Source: Cohnella sp. CFH 77786 (GTDB lineage Bacteria; Bacillota; Bacilli; Paenibacillales; Paenibacillaceae). Taken from it: 64,000 nt of DNA. How positions within the stretch are numbered: position 1 is the stretch's first letter; the number at the start of each line of letters is the position of its first letter. The stretch is taken from the NCBI RefSeq assembly GCF_019400745.1, contig NZ_WJIB01000020.1, forward strand, positions 1 to 64,000. Direction: 5' to 3'. A model generated the notes under the pieces. It saw nothing but the letters and a program-made list of their open reading frames with translations, did no database searches and had not been told where the DNA came from. Shown piece by piece: positions 17,043 to 25,764 of this stretch. A program made the translations under genes and the position numbers.

Positions 17043-17843
17043 TCAGGATGGGCTCTCGTTAACGGCTCGCATCTGCGTCTTTCGCCGGACGCGTATGCCC
17101 AGGACGACAATCAAGCAAAAGCTGACAGCCATCACGCTAAACGCGGTCCACTGTCCGGCAGTCCACCGGAACAAGTAACGCGGAGAATCTCCCCGCAACC
17201 ATTCGAGCGTAAATCGCCCGAACGAGTACAAAATGTTGTAGGCAAGGAATAACATACCGGTTGGCAGCTTTTTGTTTTTGAGGATGAGCAAGATCGCGAA
17301 TGCGATCAGATCCCACTGTCCTTCCCATATTTCCGCCGGCCATAGAGGCTGCGAACCGTACACGTCATACGCCATCGTTCCCTCCGGGTACACGATGCCG
17401 AAACCCGAACCGGTCGGTGAGCCGTAAGCGTCTCCGTTCAGAAAACAGGCAATTCTGCCGATTGCCTGGCCCAGTACGATAGCCGGAGCCATGTTGTCGG
17501 CGAACTCCCAGAACGACAGGCCATGCTTCCTCGTGTAGAGGATGACGGCGGTGAAACCGCCGATCAAAGCGCCTTGAATCGCGATTCCTCCTTGCCAAAT
17601 CAACAGAACTTCCGAAGGATGCTTCGAGTAGTAATCCCATTGAAAGAAGCAAACATGCCAGAGACGCGCGCCAAGGATGGATCCAAGGAGCACATAGGGT
17701 ATCATGTTCGTCAGGTGGGGCAAGCAGGGAGTTCCTGCCGCCAAATAACGGGCAACGCCCAGCGCAAGCAAGACAGCTAAAGCCACCACGAGTCCGTAGG
17801 AATGGACATGGAAATCCCCGATCGTAAATAAAACGACTTTCAT
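17043..17843 (-). CDS. lgt: Prolipoprotein diacylglyceryl transferase paralogue, BlaI-controlled
   Basis: 266 residues with seven hydrophobic segments and the Lgt signature GQAIGRIACFLNGDAYG (125-141). A late FGRFTLEWLR keeps the Arg/Glu region essential in Lgt. Lgt moves diacylglyceryl from phosphatidylglycerol to the lipobox Cys of prolipoproteins. Oddly, the usual HGG(L/I)IG motif reads IAIQGALIGG (about 87-96), so the conserved His is Gln. AAGGGAG precedes the ATG. A BlaI-like operator lies 19 bp upstream of the start and matches the one before blaI, so this copy appears inducible through the BlaI/M56 pair and is probably not the housekeeping Lgt. Confidence 0.9.
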   Translation of the reverse strand: MKVVLFTIGDFHVHSYGLVVALAVLLALGVARYLAAGTPCLPHLTNMIPYVLLGSILGARLWHVCFFQWDYYSKHPSEVLLIWQGGIAIQGALIGGFTAVILYTRKHGLSFWEFADNMAPAIVLGQAIGRIACFLNGDAYGSPTGSGFGIVYPEGTMAYDVYGSQPLWPAEIWEGQWDLIAFAILLILKNKKLPTGMLFLAYNILYSFGRFTLEWLRGDSPRYLFRWTAGQWTAFSVMAVSFCLIVVLGIRVRRKTQMRAVNESPS

Positions 17844-17861
17844 ACGCTCGCTCCCTTAATG

Positions 17862-17878
17862 TACTACTCGTTGTAGTA
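17862..17878 (-). promoter_or_regulatory. BlaI-type operator in front of lgt
   Basis: TACTACTCGTTGTAGTA: 7-bp arms with one mismatch around a 3-bp centre. It has the same layout and nearly the same arms as the dyad before blaI at 19147-19163. Confidence 0.78.
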
Positions 17879-17899
17879 TAATTAATGAAAAAAAAGAGG

Positions 17900-18700
17900 C
17901 TAGGAATCCCCGCCCAATGCCAGCAGAAGAAGCAGCGAACAGGACAGCAAGAGGGGCCGCAGCCAATCGATCCGGACGTTAACCGGCTTATCGGGTTCGA
18001 GCACCTGTTGGATCCGGTAGTGCATCGTCGTGTCCGTAAAATGAACCGCAGCTGCCACATGGCGCAGGTTACTGCACTTCGACAGTTTCAACAACACGCT
18101 GCCCAGATGCAATTCCGTTCCCATCCTCCGGATGGCAAATCGATCGGCAAGGAGTTCATTCCATGTACGATAGTAGGTTAATACCGATCGGACAATCGGA
18201 CAATAAACGAAGGCGTCCGACAGCAGGGTCAAGAGAAACAATTTCGCGTTATCCCGATTGCGGCAATGATACCATTCGTGCAGAAGAATTGCCTTGACCT
18301 CATCCTTGCTGAACATGCGCAGAACGGCGGTAGAGATGACGATTTTCGGGCGAAGCATCCCTAACGTCAATGCAACGAAGGCGTCGTCCCGCACGACGAT
18401 CATTTCCGTTCCCCAACTTCGGTATGCAGAATGGAGACGTTTCGTTAGTTTGGCGTGCTTGCCGAGGCGATACCTCTTTAACCATTTTCGAGATAAATAG
18501 AATTGCGCGAGCAATCGCCAAACGGCTCTGCAAAGCGTGCAGCCGATCATCACGTCGAAAACGGCATAAGTCACGGTAACGACCCGATCGCTGCCGTTCC
18601 CCGATTGATGAACGGCGAGCGCTGCCATTTTCCAAATGGCGAGCACCGCGAATGCGACCGTTAACGCGTAAATCAACCTCAGCTTGACCGGGGGATTCAT
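17900..18700 (-). CDS. BlaR1-like M56 metallopeptidase without sensor domain
   Basis: 266 residues. Zinc motif LLHEWYH (His141, Glu142, His145) and downstream NELLADRFA (Glu182) identify the M56/BlaR1-MecR1 protease domain. Hydrophobic segments lie at about 8-28, 42-62, 150-172 and 250-264. BlaR1 normally carries an extracellular penicillin-binding sensor after its last helix; here the protein stops right after that helix. It should cleave or inactivate BlaI in response to another signal. Its ATG overlaps the blaI stop and follows AAAGGGGG. Confidence 0.87.
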   Translation of the reverse strand: MNPPVKLRLIYALTVAFAVLAIWKMAALAVHQSGNGSDRVVTVTYAVFDVMIGCTLCRAVWRLLAQFYLSRKWLKRYRLGKHAKLTKRLHSAYRSWGTEMIVVRDDAFVALTLGMLRPKIVISTAVLRMFSKDEVKAILLHEWYHCRNRDNAKLFLLTLLSDAFVYCPIVRSVLTYYRTWNELLADRFAIRRMGTELHLGSVLLKLSKCSNLRHVAAAVHFTDTTMHYRIQQVLEPDKPVNVRIDWLRPLLLSCSLLLLLALGGDS

Positions 18701-19128
18701 CGCGTTTTCCCCCTTTTTAATTCGTTTATTTTACGCTCCAATTTCTCGATCGTCTCCGGATCGACATCGTCGAGGGCATCGATCAAGTGGCTTACGACCA
18801 TACTTCCGAAATCTTGGAGGAGTCCTTGCGACACCGCTCTCGTCTGTTCCGAAAGAAATTGTTCTCTAGACAGTATGGGGATGAAACGCGCTGCTTGAGT
18901 CCTGCCGGTTCCGGTCTGCACCTTCGTGAGATGGCCTTTGTCGAGCAGGCGATTCATGACTGTCATTACCGCATTGACGGAAATCGGGCTTTCCCGGCTG
19001 AGAATCGATTGCGCTTCCTTAACGGTTACTCCGCCGGTTGACCAGAGAAGGTCCATGATTCTCGCTTCCAGAGGTCCGAAAAAACGTTTCAGCCCTTCGC
19101 TTCCGACATTGAGTTTTTTGATCTGCAT
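18697..19128 (-). CDS. blaI: BlaI/MecI-family transcriptional repressor
   Basis: 143 residues from the ATG at 19128, chosen because AGGAG lies 10 nt upstream; a GTG at 19137 would sit too close to it. N-terminal winged helix (FFGPLEARIMDLLW, TVKEAQSILS, ISVNAVMTVMNRLLDKGHL) followed by a dimerisation helix region, as in BlaI/MecI. It should bind the TACTACA-type dyads at 19147 and 17862 and be released by the adjacent M56 protease. No beta-lactamase gene is nearby, so the symbol denotes the family, not a proven role in resistance. Confidence 0.9.
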   Translation of the reverse strand: MQIKKLNVGSEGLKRFFGPLEARIMDLLWSTGGVTVKEAQSILSRESPISVNAVMTVMNRLLDKGHLTKVQTGTGRTQAARFIPILSREQFLSEQTRAVSQGLLQDFGSMVVSHLIDALDDVDPETIEKLERKINELKRGKTR

Positions 19129-19146
19129 CTTTGACACGCTCCTATA

Positions 19147-19163
19147 TACTACATAGTGTAGTA
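19147..19163 (-). promoter_or_regulatory. BlaI-type operator in front of blaI
   Basis: A perfect dyad TACTACATAGTGTAGTA with 7-bp arms and a 3-bp centre. It contains the TACA/TGTA core of known BlaI/MecI sites and lies about 20 bp before the blaI start. Confidence 0.85.
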
Positions 19164-19366
19164 TGATTATTTATGGACTGTCAACCTAATGAGACGGAAG
19201 GGGGATTCCGCCGATTCCAAATACAATGGAAGATGGACTGGATCGAGCTGGTTCTTCAAACATGATTTGCAGGGCCATTGTGTAAAAGGAAATTCGAAGC
19301 CGCCACCGAAGTTATATTTCATAGGAAAACCAACGATCAACGAGGATCGGACAACGGAGCGAAACC

Positions 19367-20275
19367 ATGAAAACGTTCAAGAAGGTCTACGTCGAGATTA
19401 CCAGCGTGTGCAACCTGGCTTGCAGCTTCTGTCCGCCGACGGAGCGCAAGTCGAATTTCATCAAGCTGGACACGTTCAATCATATCCTGGAACAAATCAA
19501 GCCGCATACGAAGCATATTTATTTGCATGTCAAAGGCGAACCGCTTCTCCATCCGAAGATTGACGAGCTGCTGGACGCGGCTCATGCCCAAGGGCTGACC
19601 GTGAATATCACGACGAACGGCACGCTGATCCATAAGGCGTGGCACAAGATCCTCGGCAAACCCGCCCTGCGCCAAATGAACTTCTCGCTCCACAGCTTTG
19701 ACGGCCATGAAGGCTCGGAGGATCGGGAGGGCTATTTGCGGCAAATCCTGGATTTCGTCCGCGAGGCCTCCAAGCATAAGGTCATCTTCTCGTTCCGGCT
19801 ATGGAACCTGGATCAGGACAACCTCACGAATCAGCAGAGAAACCGGAATCGGGCCACGCTGGAAATATTGGAGAGAGAATTCGGGCTGGATTACCGGATC
19901 GAGGAGAAGGTGACGCCGGGCAGCGGGTTGAAGGTTGCCGAGAACATCTACCTGAACCAAGACTATGAATTCCAATGGCCGAGCCTGCATGCGCCCGAAG
20001 ACGATGGAGTCGGCTTCTGCCATGGGCTCCGCAGCCAGGCGGCGATATTAGTTGACGGAACGGTAGTGCCTTGTTGTCTTGACGGAGAGGGCGTCATCAA
20101 CCTCGGGAACGTAAACGCGACGCCGTTTTCGGAAATCGTGGAGAGCGAGAGGGCGAATAACCTGTACGATGGTTTTTCCAGACGCCAGGCGGTCGAGGAG
20201 CTATGCCGAAAATGCGGATACCGGAAGAGGTTCGACTTGGAGCGCCAACAACAACGATATCTACATTCTGAGTAA
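19367..20275 (+). CDS. Radical SAM/SPASM-domain protein
   Basis: 302 residues. The radical SAM cluster motif CNLACSFC (Cys15, 19, 22) starts the protein, followed by HVKGEPLLHPK and the TTNGT strand. The C-terminal SPASM-like part has FCHGLRSQAAILVDGTVVPCC, a Gly-Asn segment and ELCRKCGYRKRF, binding an auxiliary 4Fe-4S cluster. Such enzymes often modify peptides or sugars; no precursor peptide gene is seen next to it. CGGAG precedes the ATG. Its last codons overlap the start of a GNAT remnant. Confidence 0.87.
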   Translation: MKTFKKVYVEITSVCNLACSFCPPTERKSNFIKLDTFNHILEQIKPHTKHIYLHVKGEPLLHPKIDELLDAAHAQGLTVNITTNGTLIHKAWHKILGKPALRQMNFSLHSFDGHEGSEDREGYLRQILDFVREASKHKVIFSFRLWNLDQDNLTNQQRNRNRATLEILEREFGLDYRIEEKVTPGSGLKVAENIYLNQDYEFQWPSLHAPEDDGVGFCHGLRSQAAILVDGTVVPCCLDGEGVINLGNVNATPFSEIVESERANNLYDGFSRRQAVEELCRKCGYRKRFDLERQQQRYLHSE

Positions 20276-20392
20276 TCAGGAAGAAGAGAACATCGGCTGG
20301 ATGAGGTATAGGTATTTTTGGGATACCCCCTCTTCATGAATATGATTTGGTTGGATGAAGAGTATCGGAATCAGGGTTTCGGAAAACTTGCT
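20256..20392 (+). pseudogene. GNAT acetyltransferase fragment with frameshift
   Basis: Two frames join to an acetyltransferase core. Up to about 20330 one reads YILSNQEEENIGWMRYRYFW. A one-base shift then gives LFMNMIWLDEEYRNQGFGKL. Together these are the strands and the R-x-x-G-x-G acetyl-CoA loop of a GNAT protein, cut off on both sides. It overlaps the 3' end of the radical SAM gene and runs into a terminator, so it is a relic. Confidence 0.62.
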
Positions 20393-20399
20393 GAAATGG

Positions 20400-20430
20400 C
20401 ACCTGCCCTAGCTGCGGGTGTTTTCTTTTC
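20400..20430 (+). terminator. Intrinsic terminator upstream of the GGDEF gene
   Basis: Stem CACCTGC / GCGGGTG (one wobble) followed by TTTTCTTTT. It probably ends transcription of the radical SAM gene. Confidence 0.8.
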
Positions 20431-20502
20431 ATAATAATCGACAGGAAAACCGGATCATTCGTCGAATTTTGTAGAATCATTCGTTTCGTTTGGAGGACAG
20501 CT

Positions 20503-22329
20503 ATGAACGAATCCCAAGCTTCCACAATCGCGGTGCATAGCTTAATATCTTTGCCGGCAAACCGTTCGCAGCGGCGTTTTGCCTTCCTGATCGGCGTCAT
20601 CGTCTGCCTTGTTTCGTTGATTTCGGCTCCGTTTGCCCGAGTCGCGCTGCCGGCCATGCAAGCATACCAACCGGCGATCTTCTCCACGATCGTATGCTTC
20701 GAACTGATTACAGCTTACGTATTATACAGCCAATTCCGGATCAACCGGTCGCCGTCGGTGCTTGCGCTTGCCTCGGGTTATCTCTTCTCGGGCGGCATGA
20801 GCTTGATGTATGTACTTACCTTCCCCGGCATCTTCTCCCCGACGGGGCTGTTTCATGCGGGGCTCCAGACGGCGCCCTGGATTTATTTGTTCTGGCATAT
20901 GGGGCTCCCCGTGACGATTTCTTTGTATATGTTCCTGGATGATAAATACAAAGACGTGCAGCTGAGTCCCCGGAAAGCCTGGCAAGCGTCGGTACTCTCC
21001 TCGTCGGCGGTCGTTCTGGTGATGGCCGGTCTTACGTACTTCACGACCCGTGGCCATGATGGGCTCCCGATCGTCCTGGTCAACGGCCGGCTCACTCCCT
21101 TGTTCTTGTACGGATTCGGAACGCCGATCGTGCTGGCCAGTTTGATCGTAGGGGTGCTGTATTACCGGAGGACAAGGGGCAGAACGGTGACCGCAGCGTG
21201 GCTGTGCGTCGCTCTCCTTGCGTCGATGCTCGACGTGGTCATCATCCTATGCGGCGGCGGCAGATACAGCGTTGGCTGGTATGTGGCCAAATGGAACTCT
21301 TTCGTATGCGCGAACGCGGTGCTCGCGGGCATGATCTACGAGTTCACCAAATTATATTTGAGCATGACGGTTCTGTACCGCAAAGTGACCGAAAGCGAGA
21401 ACAAATATAAAGAGCTGTTCGGCGCAAGCCAGCTGGCGGAACGGAAAATCGCCAAGCAAAACGAAATTATCGAACGCATGCTGGAATCCACCCACGAAGC
21501 GATCGTCATGTGCGATGCCGATGGACGGGTCGTGTTCGCGAACCGGCGATTCGAGCTGTTGTTCGAGAGGCCTCTGCTCAGCGGCCAGAAGCTGGCCGAT
21601 TACTGCGCGCGCATGAAATCCGCCCACGGGACTTTGGCGGAAATCATCGAAGGCTACTTCGCCGGGCGGATCCGGCCCTTCCGCGAGCGGATTTCGGTCG
21701 TTACGAGCAAAGAGAAGACCCGATTTTACGAATGCTACGTCAGTCCGATATCCGACGAAGCGGACGGTACGCTTCACGGCCATCTCTTCGGCTTCCATGA
21801 CCGGACGGATGAAGTGCGGATGGTTTACTACGACGAGCTGACCGGCCTCCCGAATCGAAGATATCTGGGAGAGCGGCTCATGGAAGCCATGGAACGGGCG
21901 AAAGACGGGATCGCGACGTTCTCCGTTTTCTTCATGGACCTGGACGGATTCAAAAAGGTGAACGATACGCTGGGGCATGAAATGGGAGACCGGCTGCTGC
22001 AGGAAGTCGCCGACATTCTGCAATCGTGCGTGAGTGATCGCGGCGTATGCGCCAGGTGGGCGGGCGATGAATTTATCGTATTGCTGGAAGTCATTGACCA
22101 TCAAGAACAGTTGGAAGAAATCGCTCGGACGATCATCCAGGCGATTCAAGAGCTGCGGGAAATTGACGGCATGGAGGTCCGCGTTACGGCAAGCATCGGA
22201 GTCGCCATCTACCCGAATGACGGATCGGAAGGCAAAACCTTGATCCAGCATGCGGACCAAGCGATGTATGAAGCGAAAATGAGAGGCAAGAACAATTGTT
22301 GTTTTTACTCCTCCGTTTCGGGACAATAG
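20503..22329 (+). CDS. Membrane-bound diguanylate cyclase (MASE-PAS-GGDEF)
   Basis: 608 residues. About eight N-terminal helices (roughly 28-280) resemble a MASE4-type sensor. A coiled linker (YRKVTESENKYKELFGASQ) leads to a PAS domain (about 325-435) and a C-terminal GGDEF domain. The latter has DELTGLPNRRYL, FFMDLDGFKKVNDTLGH and the active-site loop RWAGDEF. AGDEF replaces GGDEF, a change also found in active cyclases. The I-site RxxD that normally sits just before the loop is absent (SDRGVCAR), so product inhibition is not expected. It should make c-di-GMP, the ligand of the three riboswitches in this window. Confidence 0.9.
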   Translation: MNESQASTIAVHSLISLPANRSQRRFAFLIGVIVCLVSLISAPFARVALPAMQAYQPAIFSTIVCFELITAYVLYSQFRINRSPSVLALASGYLFSGGMSLMYVLTFPGIFSPTGLFHAGLQTAPWIYLFWHMGLPVTISLYMFLDDKYKDVQLSPRKAWQASVLSSSAVVLVMAGLTYFTTRGHDGLPIVLVNGRLTPLFLYGFGTPIVLASLIVGVLYYRRTRGRTVTAAWLCVALLASMLDVVIILCGGGRYSVGWYVAKWNSFVCANAVLAGMIYEFTKLYLSMTVLYRKVTESENKYKELFGASQLAERKIAKQNEIIERMLESTHEAIVMCDADGRVVFANRRFELLFERPLLSGQKLADYCARMKSAHGTLAEIIEGYFAGRIRPFRERISVVTSKEKTRFYECYVSPISDEADGTLHGHLFGFHDRTDEVRMVYYDELTGLPNRRYLGERLMEAMERAKDGIATFSVFFMDLDGFKKVNDTLGHEMGDRLLQEVADILQSCVSDRGVCARWAGDEFIVLLEVIDHQEQLEEIARTIIQAIQELREIDGMEVRVTASIGVAIYPNDGSEGKTLIQHADQAMYEAKMRGKNNCCFYSSVSGQ

Positions 22330-22367
22330 AGGAAACTCCATTTTTCGGAAAATGGGAGGGTTTAACC

Positions 22368-22880
22368 TTGATCGTACTGGAAACGGAGCGGCTCATTCTT
22401 CGCCGTCAAACGACGGAGGACGCGGCATTTATCTTGAAGCTGATCAACGACCCCGATTGGATCCGGTTCATCGGCGACCGGGGCGTCAGGACGGTGGATG
22501 AGGCGCGGGACTATATCGTCAAATATCCGTTGGACATGTATGCCCGCTTCGGGTTCGGGTTTTATTTGACGGAGCTCAAGGACAGAGGCGTTCCGATCGG
22601 CATCTGCGGCTTGGCGAAGCGGGATTACTTGGAGGACGCGGACATCGGCTACGCCCTCCTTCCGGAGTTTCGGGGTCAAGGGTATGCTTACGAAGCTGCA
22701 TCCGGCGTGATGGAATATGCCCAGTCCCGGTTGGGGCTCAAACGGCTTGTCGCGATCACATCCGAGGATAATCACGATTCGGGCAAGCTGTTGGAGAAGC
22801 TGGGGCTGCGGTTTGAAGGTGTGGTCGCGTATGGAGACACCGAGGAAAAAGTCCGGTTGTTCGGGATCAACTTCGCGTAA
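22368..22880 (+). CDS. GNAT-family N-acetyltransferase
   Basis: 170 residues from a TTG start 7 nt after GGGAGGG. Typical RimJ/L opening ETERLILRR, a GICGL strand, GYALLPEFRGQGYAYEAA with the acetyl-CoA loop (R-G-Q-G-Y-A), and TSEDNHDSGKLLEKLGLRFEG at the end. Acceptor substrate unknown. It closely follows the cyclase gene (39 nt) and may be co-transcribed. Confidence 0.88.
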   Translation: MIVLETERLILRRQTTEDAAFILKLINDPDWIRFIGDRGVRTVDEARDYIVKYPLDMYARFGFGFYLTELKDRGVPIGICGLAKRDYLEDADIGYALLPEFRGQGYAYEAASGVMEYAQSRLGLKRLVAITSEDNHDSGKLLEKLGLRFEGVVAYGDTEEKVRLFGINFA

Positions 22881-22970
22881 CAGGGAATTGTTGGCCATTC
22901 TGGTGCCGATCATGGCCATGTTCCTCAGAGCTGGTATTACCGTCCGGATTCAAGGAAGAGATGATGAGCG

Positions 22971-22998
22971 AACGGTCCTTGAGAGGGCCGTTTTTTGT
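22971..22998 (+). terminator. Terminator after the GNAT gene
   Basis: AACGGTCC-TTGAGA-GGGCCGTT (one wobble) followed by TTTTGTG. Confidence 0.75.
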
Positions 22999-23567
22999 GA
23001 TTACACGCTAGAAGTATAAAATCCGCCATCCTTTTTACGATGAGAGCTTTTTGGATGGCAGTGTCTTAGTACAGGGACAGGGATACAGATTTTGTAAGAT
23101 TGTCACGGCTATAATCGCTTGACGTTATTTCGGTGCTCAGGCATGGGATCGCAAGCATGATCGTCATACTGGCGGGTCTCCGGATGGAGTCCCCCGATCG
23201 GTTGGTCGTCGCGCAGTTGAAGCGATTAGAAGGAAAACCTCCCTCTATTTTGGCGTTTTGGTCAGAAACGCACTATTAGTGGGAAAACCTCCCTCTATTT
23301 TTGGCGATACACGCTCAATTGGGGGTTTCCCCCGATTTTAGTGGGGGGTTTTCCCTCTAATTATCCATAATCCGCGAAATAATCGGAATTAGTGGGAGAT
23401 TTTCCATCTAAACTTGACCGGCGGGGCGAATCCGGACACGCTGCTTCAAGTTGAAAGTTTCTTTAAACGCTTAGACTACCCAGAAGATTTGAGAGATCGC
23501 CACAGGAATTGGAAAGTTCATGACGAAGTATTCGTTAATCATACCCGCTCTATAAGGGAGGTCGTCC
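22999..23567. repeat. Intergenic region with short repeats of a CCTCCCTCTA motif
   Basis: No gene is seen. GGAAAACCTCCCTCTATTTT occurs near 23236 and 23281. Shortened forms with TTTTCCCTCTAATT or TTTTCCATCTAAA occur near 23349 and 23400. AATTAGTGGGA elements separate them. The rest up to the Lgt-like gene shows nothing recognisable except its Shine-Dalgarno AAGGGAGG. Confidence 0.5.
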
Positions 23568-24353
23568 ATGGAGTTTCCCGTGTATCTGCCGATCGGACCT
23601 TGGAAGCTTCATCCCCACCCGGTATTCGAAGCGCTCGCCTATTTCATAGGGTTTCGTCTCTACCTGTGGACCCGCAGGAAGGAACGGTTGCCGACGTTCC
23701 AAGCCTTATGGATTATCGTCGCGGCAGCTCTGGGGGCGGCGATCGGCTCGAAGCTGCTCTATTGGCTCGAGGATCCCGTGCTTACGATGAACCATGCGTT
23801 CGACGTCGTCTACCTGATGGAGGGCAAAACGATCGTCGGGGGTCTGCTTGGCGGACTTGTCGCGGTGGAGCTGATGAAGAGGAAACTCGGGATCACGCAG
23901 TCGACCGGAGACGACATGGTGTTTCCGCTCCTCGTGGCGATCGCCATCGGCCGAGTCGGTTGTTTCCTGACGGGATTGTCGGACCATACCTACGGAACCG
24001 CGACTTCCTTGCCTTGGGGCGTCGATTTCGGGGACGGGGTAAAACGGCATCCGACGCAGCTTTACGAGATCGCGTTTCTCGTTTTATTAGGCGGCTTGCT
24101 TAGGTACACTCAATCTAGGACCGGCCGAAAACAACCGTTGCCGGACGGTGCCGGGTTTCAGCTGTTTATGGCCGGCTATCTGCTGTTCCGGTTGACCGTC
24201 GATTTCATCAAGCCAACGCCGCATCCCTATCTGGGGCTGAATAACGTTCAACTCGCATGTCTCGCCGGTTTAATCTACTATGGCTTCCTCATCATTCCCT
24301 GGATCCGATCGAGAAGGCGCGACAAGGAGATGGCCTATGCCGGACAAAGTTAG
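23568..24353 (+). CDS. Lgt-like membrane protein (non-canonical prolipoprotein diacylglyceryl transferase family)
   Basis: 261 residues, about seven helices. It keeps the Lgt family core GRVGCFLTG (128-136) and HPTQLYE (161-167). The canonical HGG motif is KTIVGGLLGG (about 87-96), so the His is Val, and the early Y/GLxYxxG part is altered (HPVFEALAYFIGFRLYLW). It therefore belongs to a divergent Lgt-like branch whose lipid-transfer activity is unproven. AAGGGAGG precedes the ATG. Its 3' end overlaps the radical SAM gene by 17 nt, so both products are made together and probably act on the same membrane substrate. Confidence 0.85.
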   Translation: MEFPVYLPIGPWKLHPHPVFEALAYFIGFRLYLWTRRKERLPTFQALWIIVAAALGAAIGSKLLYWLEDPVLTMNHAFDVVYLMEGKTIVGGLLGGLVAVELMKRKLGITQSTGDDMVFPLLVAIAIGRVGCFLTGLSDHTYGTATSLPWGVDFGDGVKRHPTQLYEIAFLVLLGGLLRYTQSRTGRKQPLPDGAGFQLFMAGYLLFRLTVDFIKPTPHPYLGLNNVQLACLAGLIYYGFLIIPWIRSRRRDKEMAYAGQS

Positions 24354-25764
24354 ACCTTACCTGTTCCTGGAGCTGACCAACAGCATCTGCGCCCATTGTC
24401 ACCGGAAAGTCGAAGCCAAAATCGTGGCCGAGGAAAACCGGGTGTATATGTTAAAGCACTGCATGCAGCATGGAAGGCAGAAAGTGTTGATTTCGACCGA
24501 TCTCGAATATTACCGTCGCAGCCGGACGTTCATCAAACCCGGGGAAATGCCCCTGAAATGGAATACCCCCATCCGGTACGGCTGTCCGTACGATTGCGGC
24601 TTATGTCCCGATCATGAACAGCACAGCTGTCTATCGCTCATCGAAATCACCGACCGTTGCAATCTGGAATGTCCCATCTGTTACGCGGAATCCTCGCCGC
24701 ATCGGCTGTCGTATCGACCTTTGGAACAGATCGAGTCGATGCTGGATGCCGTGGTCGCGAATGAAGGGGAACCTGACGTCGTCCAGATCAGCGGGGGAGA
24801 ACCGACCCTTCATCCCCGGTTTTTCGAGATCTTGGATGCTGCGAAGGCCAGGCCCATCAAGCATCTCATGGTCAATACGAACGGAATCCGCATCTCCCAA
24901 GACCGGGCGTTCGTGGAGCGTCTGGCTTCTTACATGCCCGGCTTCGAAATTTATTTGCAATTCGACAGCTTCGACCGCGATACCCTGATGGAACTGCGAG
25001 GTGCCGATCTGCGGGAGGTGCGCAGGAGGGCGCTCGAACATTTGAACGAGTTTAATCTCTCCACGACCCTGGTCGTGACCCTGAAAAAGGGACGGAACGA
25101 CAAAGAAATCGGGGACATCCTGAATTACGCCGTACGGCAACGCGCGGTGCGCGGCGTAACGTTCCAACCCATTCAAGAAGCCGGTCGAACCGAGGACTTC
25201 GATTCGGGCGAGAACCGGCTCACCCTAAGCGAAGTGAGGCAAGGCATTCTCGATCAGACGGACCTGTTCGCGCCGGACGATTTATTGCCCGTTCCCTGCC
25301 ATCCGGATTGTCTGGCTATGGGTTATGCCTTGAAGCTGGGCGATGAAGTCATTCCGCTAACCGGCCTCATCCCGCCCGAGACGCTGCTCGAGGGTACCCG
25401 CAGCACGATCGTTTTCGAACAGGATCCCGAAATCAAAAACCGGTTGTTCTCCTTGTTCTCGACTGCGCACTCTCCCGATTCGTCGGCACTCTCGTTGAAG
25501 CAGCTTCTCTGCTGCTTGCCTCTGCTTCAGGTTCCCGAGCCCATCAGCTACGACAACGTATTTCGGGTCATTATCATGAAATTCATGGACGCCCACGATC
25601 TGGACATACGTTCCGTCAAGAAGTCTTGCGTCCACATCGTCCATCCGGATGGGAGAATCATTCCGTTCGATACGTATAATCTGTTCTATAGGGACGGCAA
25701 GGAAGAAGAACTGGAGCGGCTGAGAGAGGAGAGGATGCCCCCGTGGGAGAGGATCAACGGATGA
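24337..25764 (+). CDS. Radical SAM enzyme of the Tes/MJ0619 (class D) type
   Basis: 475 residues from the ATG at 24337, behind AAGGAGAT. A Cys-rich N-terminal module (Cys18, Cys21, Cys42) precedes GCPYDCGLC (Cys83, 87, 90), HSC (Cys98) and the radical SAM motif DRCNLECPIC (Cys108, 112, 115). ISGGEPTLHP follows, and a later CHPDC could bind another cluster. This order matches archaeal MJ0619/Tes, which joins lipid chains in tetraether synthesis, and the class D methylase-like group. It should act on a C-H bond of a lipid or pterin-like substrate. Overlap with an Lgt-like gene and a small membrane gene favours a membrane-lipid substrate; that is inference. Confidence 0.83.
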   Translation: MPDKVRPYLFLELTNSICAHCHRKVEAKIVAEENRVYMLKHCMQHGRQKVLISTDLEYYRRSRTFIKPGEMPLKWNTPIRYGCPYDCGLCPDHEQHSCLSLIEITDRCNLECPICYAESSPHRLSYRPLEQIESMLDAVVANEGEPDVVQISGGEPTLHPRFFEILDAAKARPIKHLMVNTNGIRISQDRAFVERLASYMPGFEIYLQFDSFDRDTLMELRGADLREVRRRALEHLNEFNLSTTLVVTLKKGRNDKEIGDILNYAVRQRAVRGVTFQPIQEAGRTEDFDSGENRLTLSEVRQGILDQTDLFAPDDLLPVPCHPDCLAMGYALKLGDEVIPLTGLIPPETLLEGTRSTIVFEQDPEIKNRLFSLFSTAHSPDSSALSLKQLLCCLPLLQVPEPISYDNVFRVIIMKFMDAHDLDIRSVKKSCVHIVHPDGRIIPFDTYNLFYRDGKEEELERLREERMPPWERING

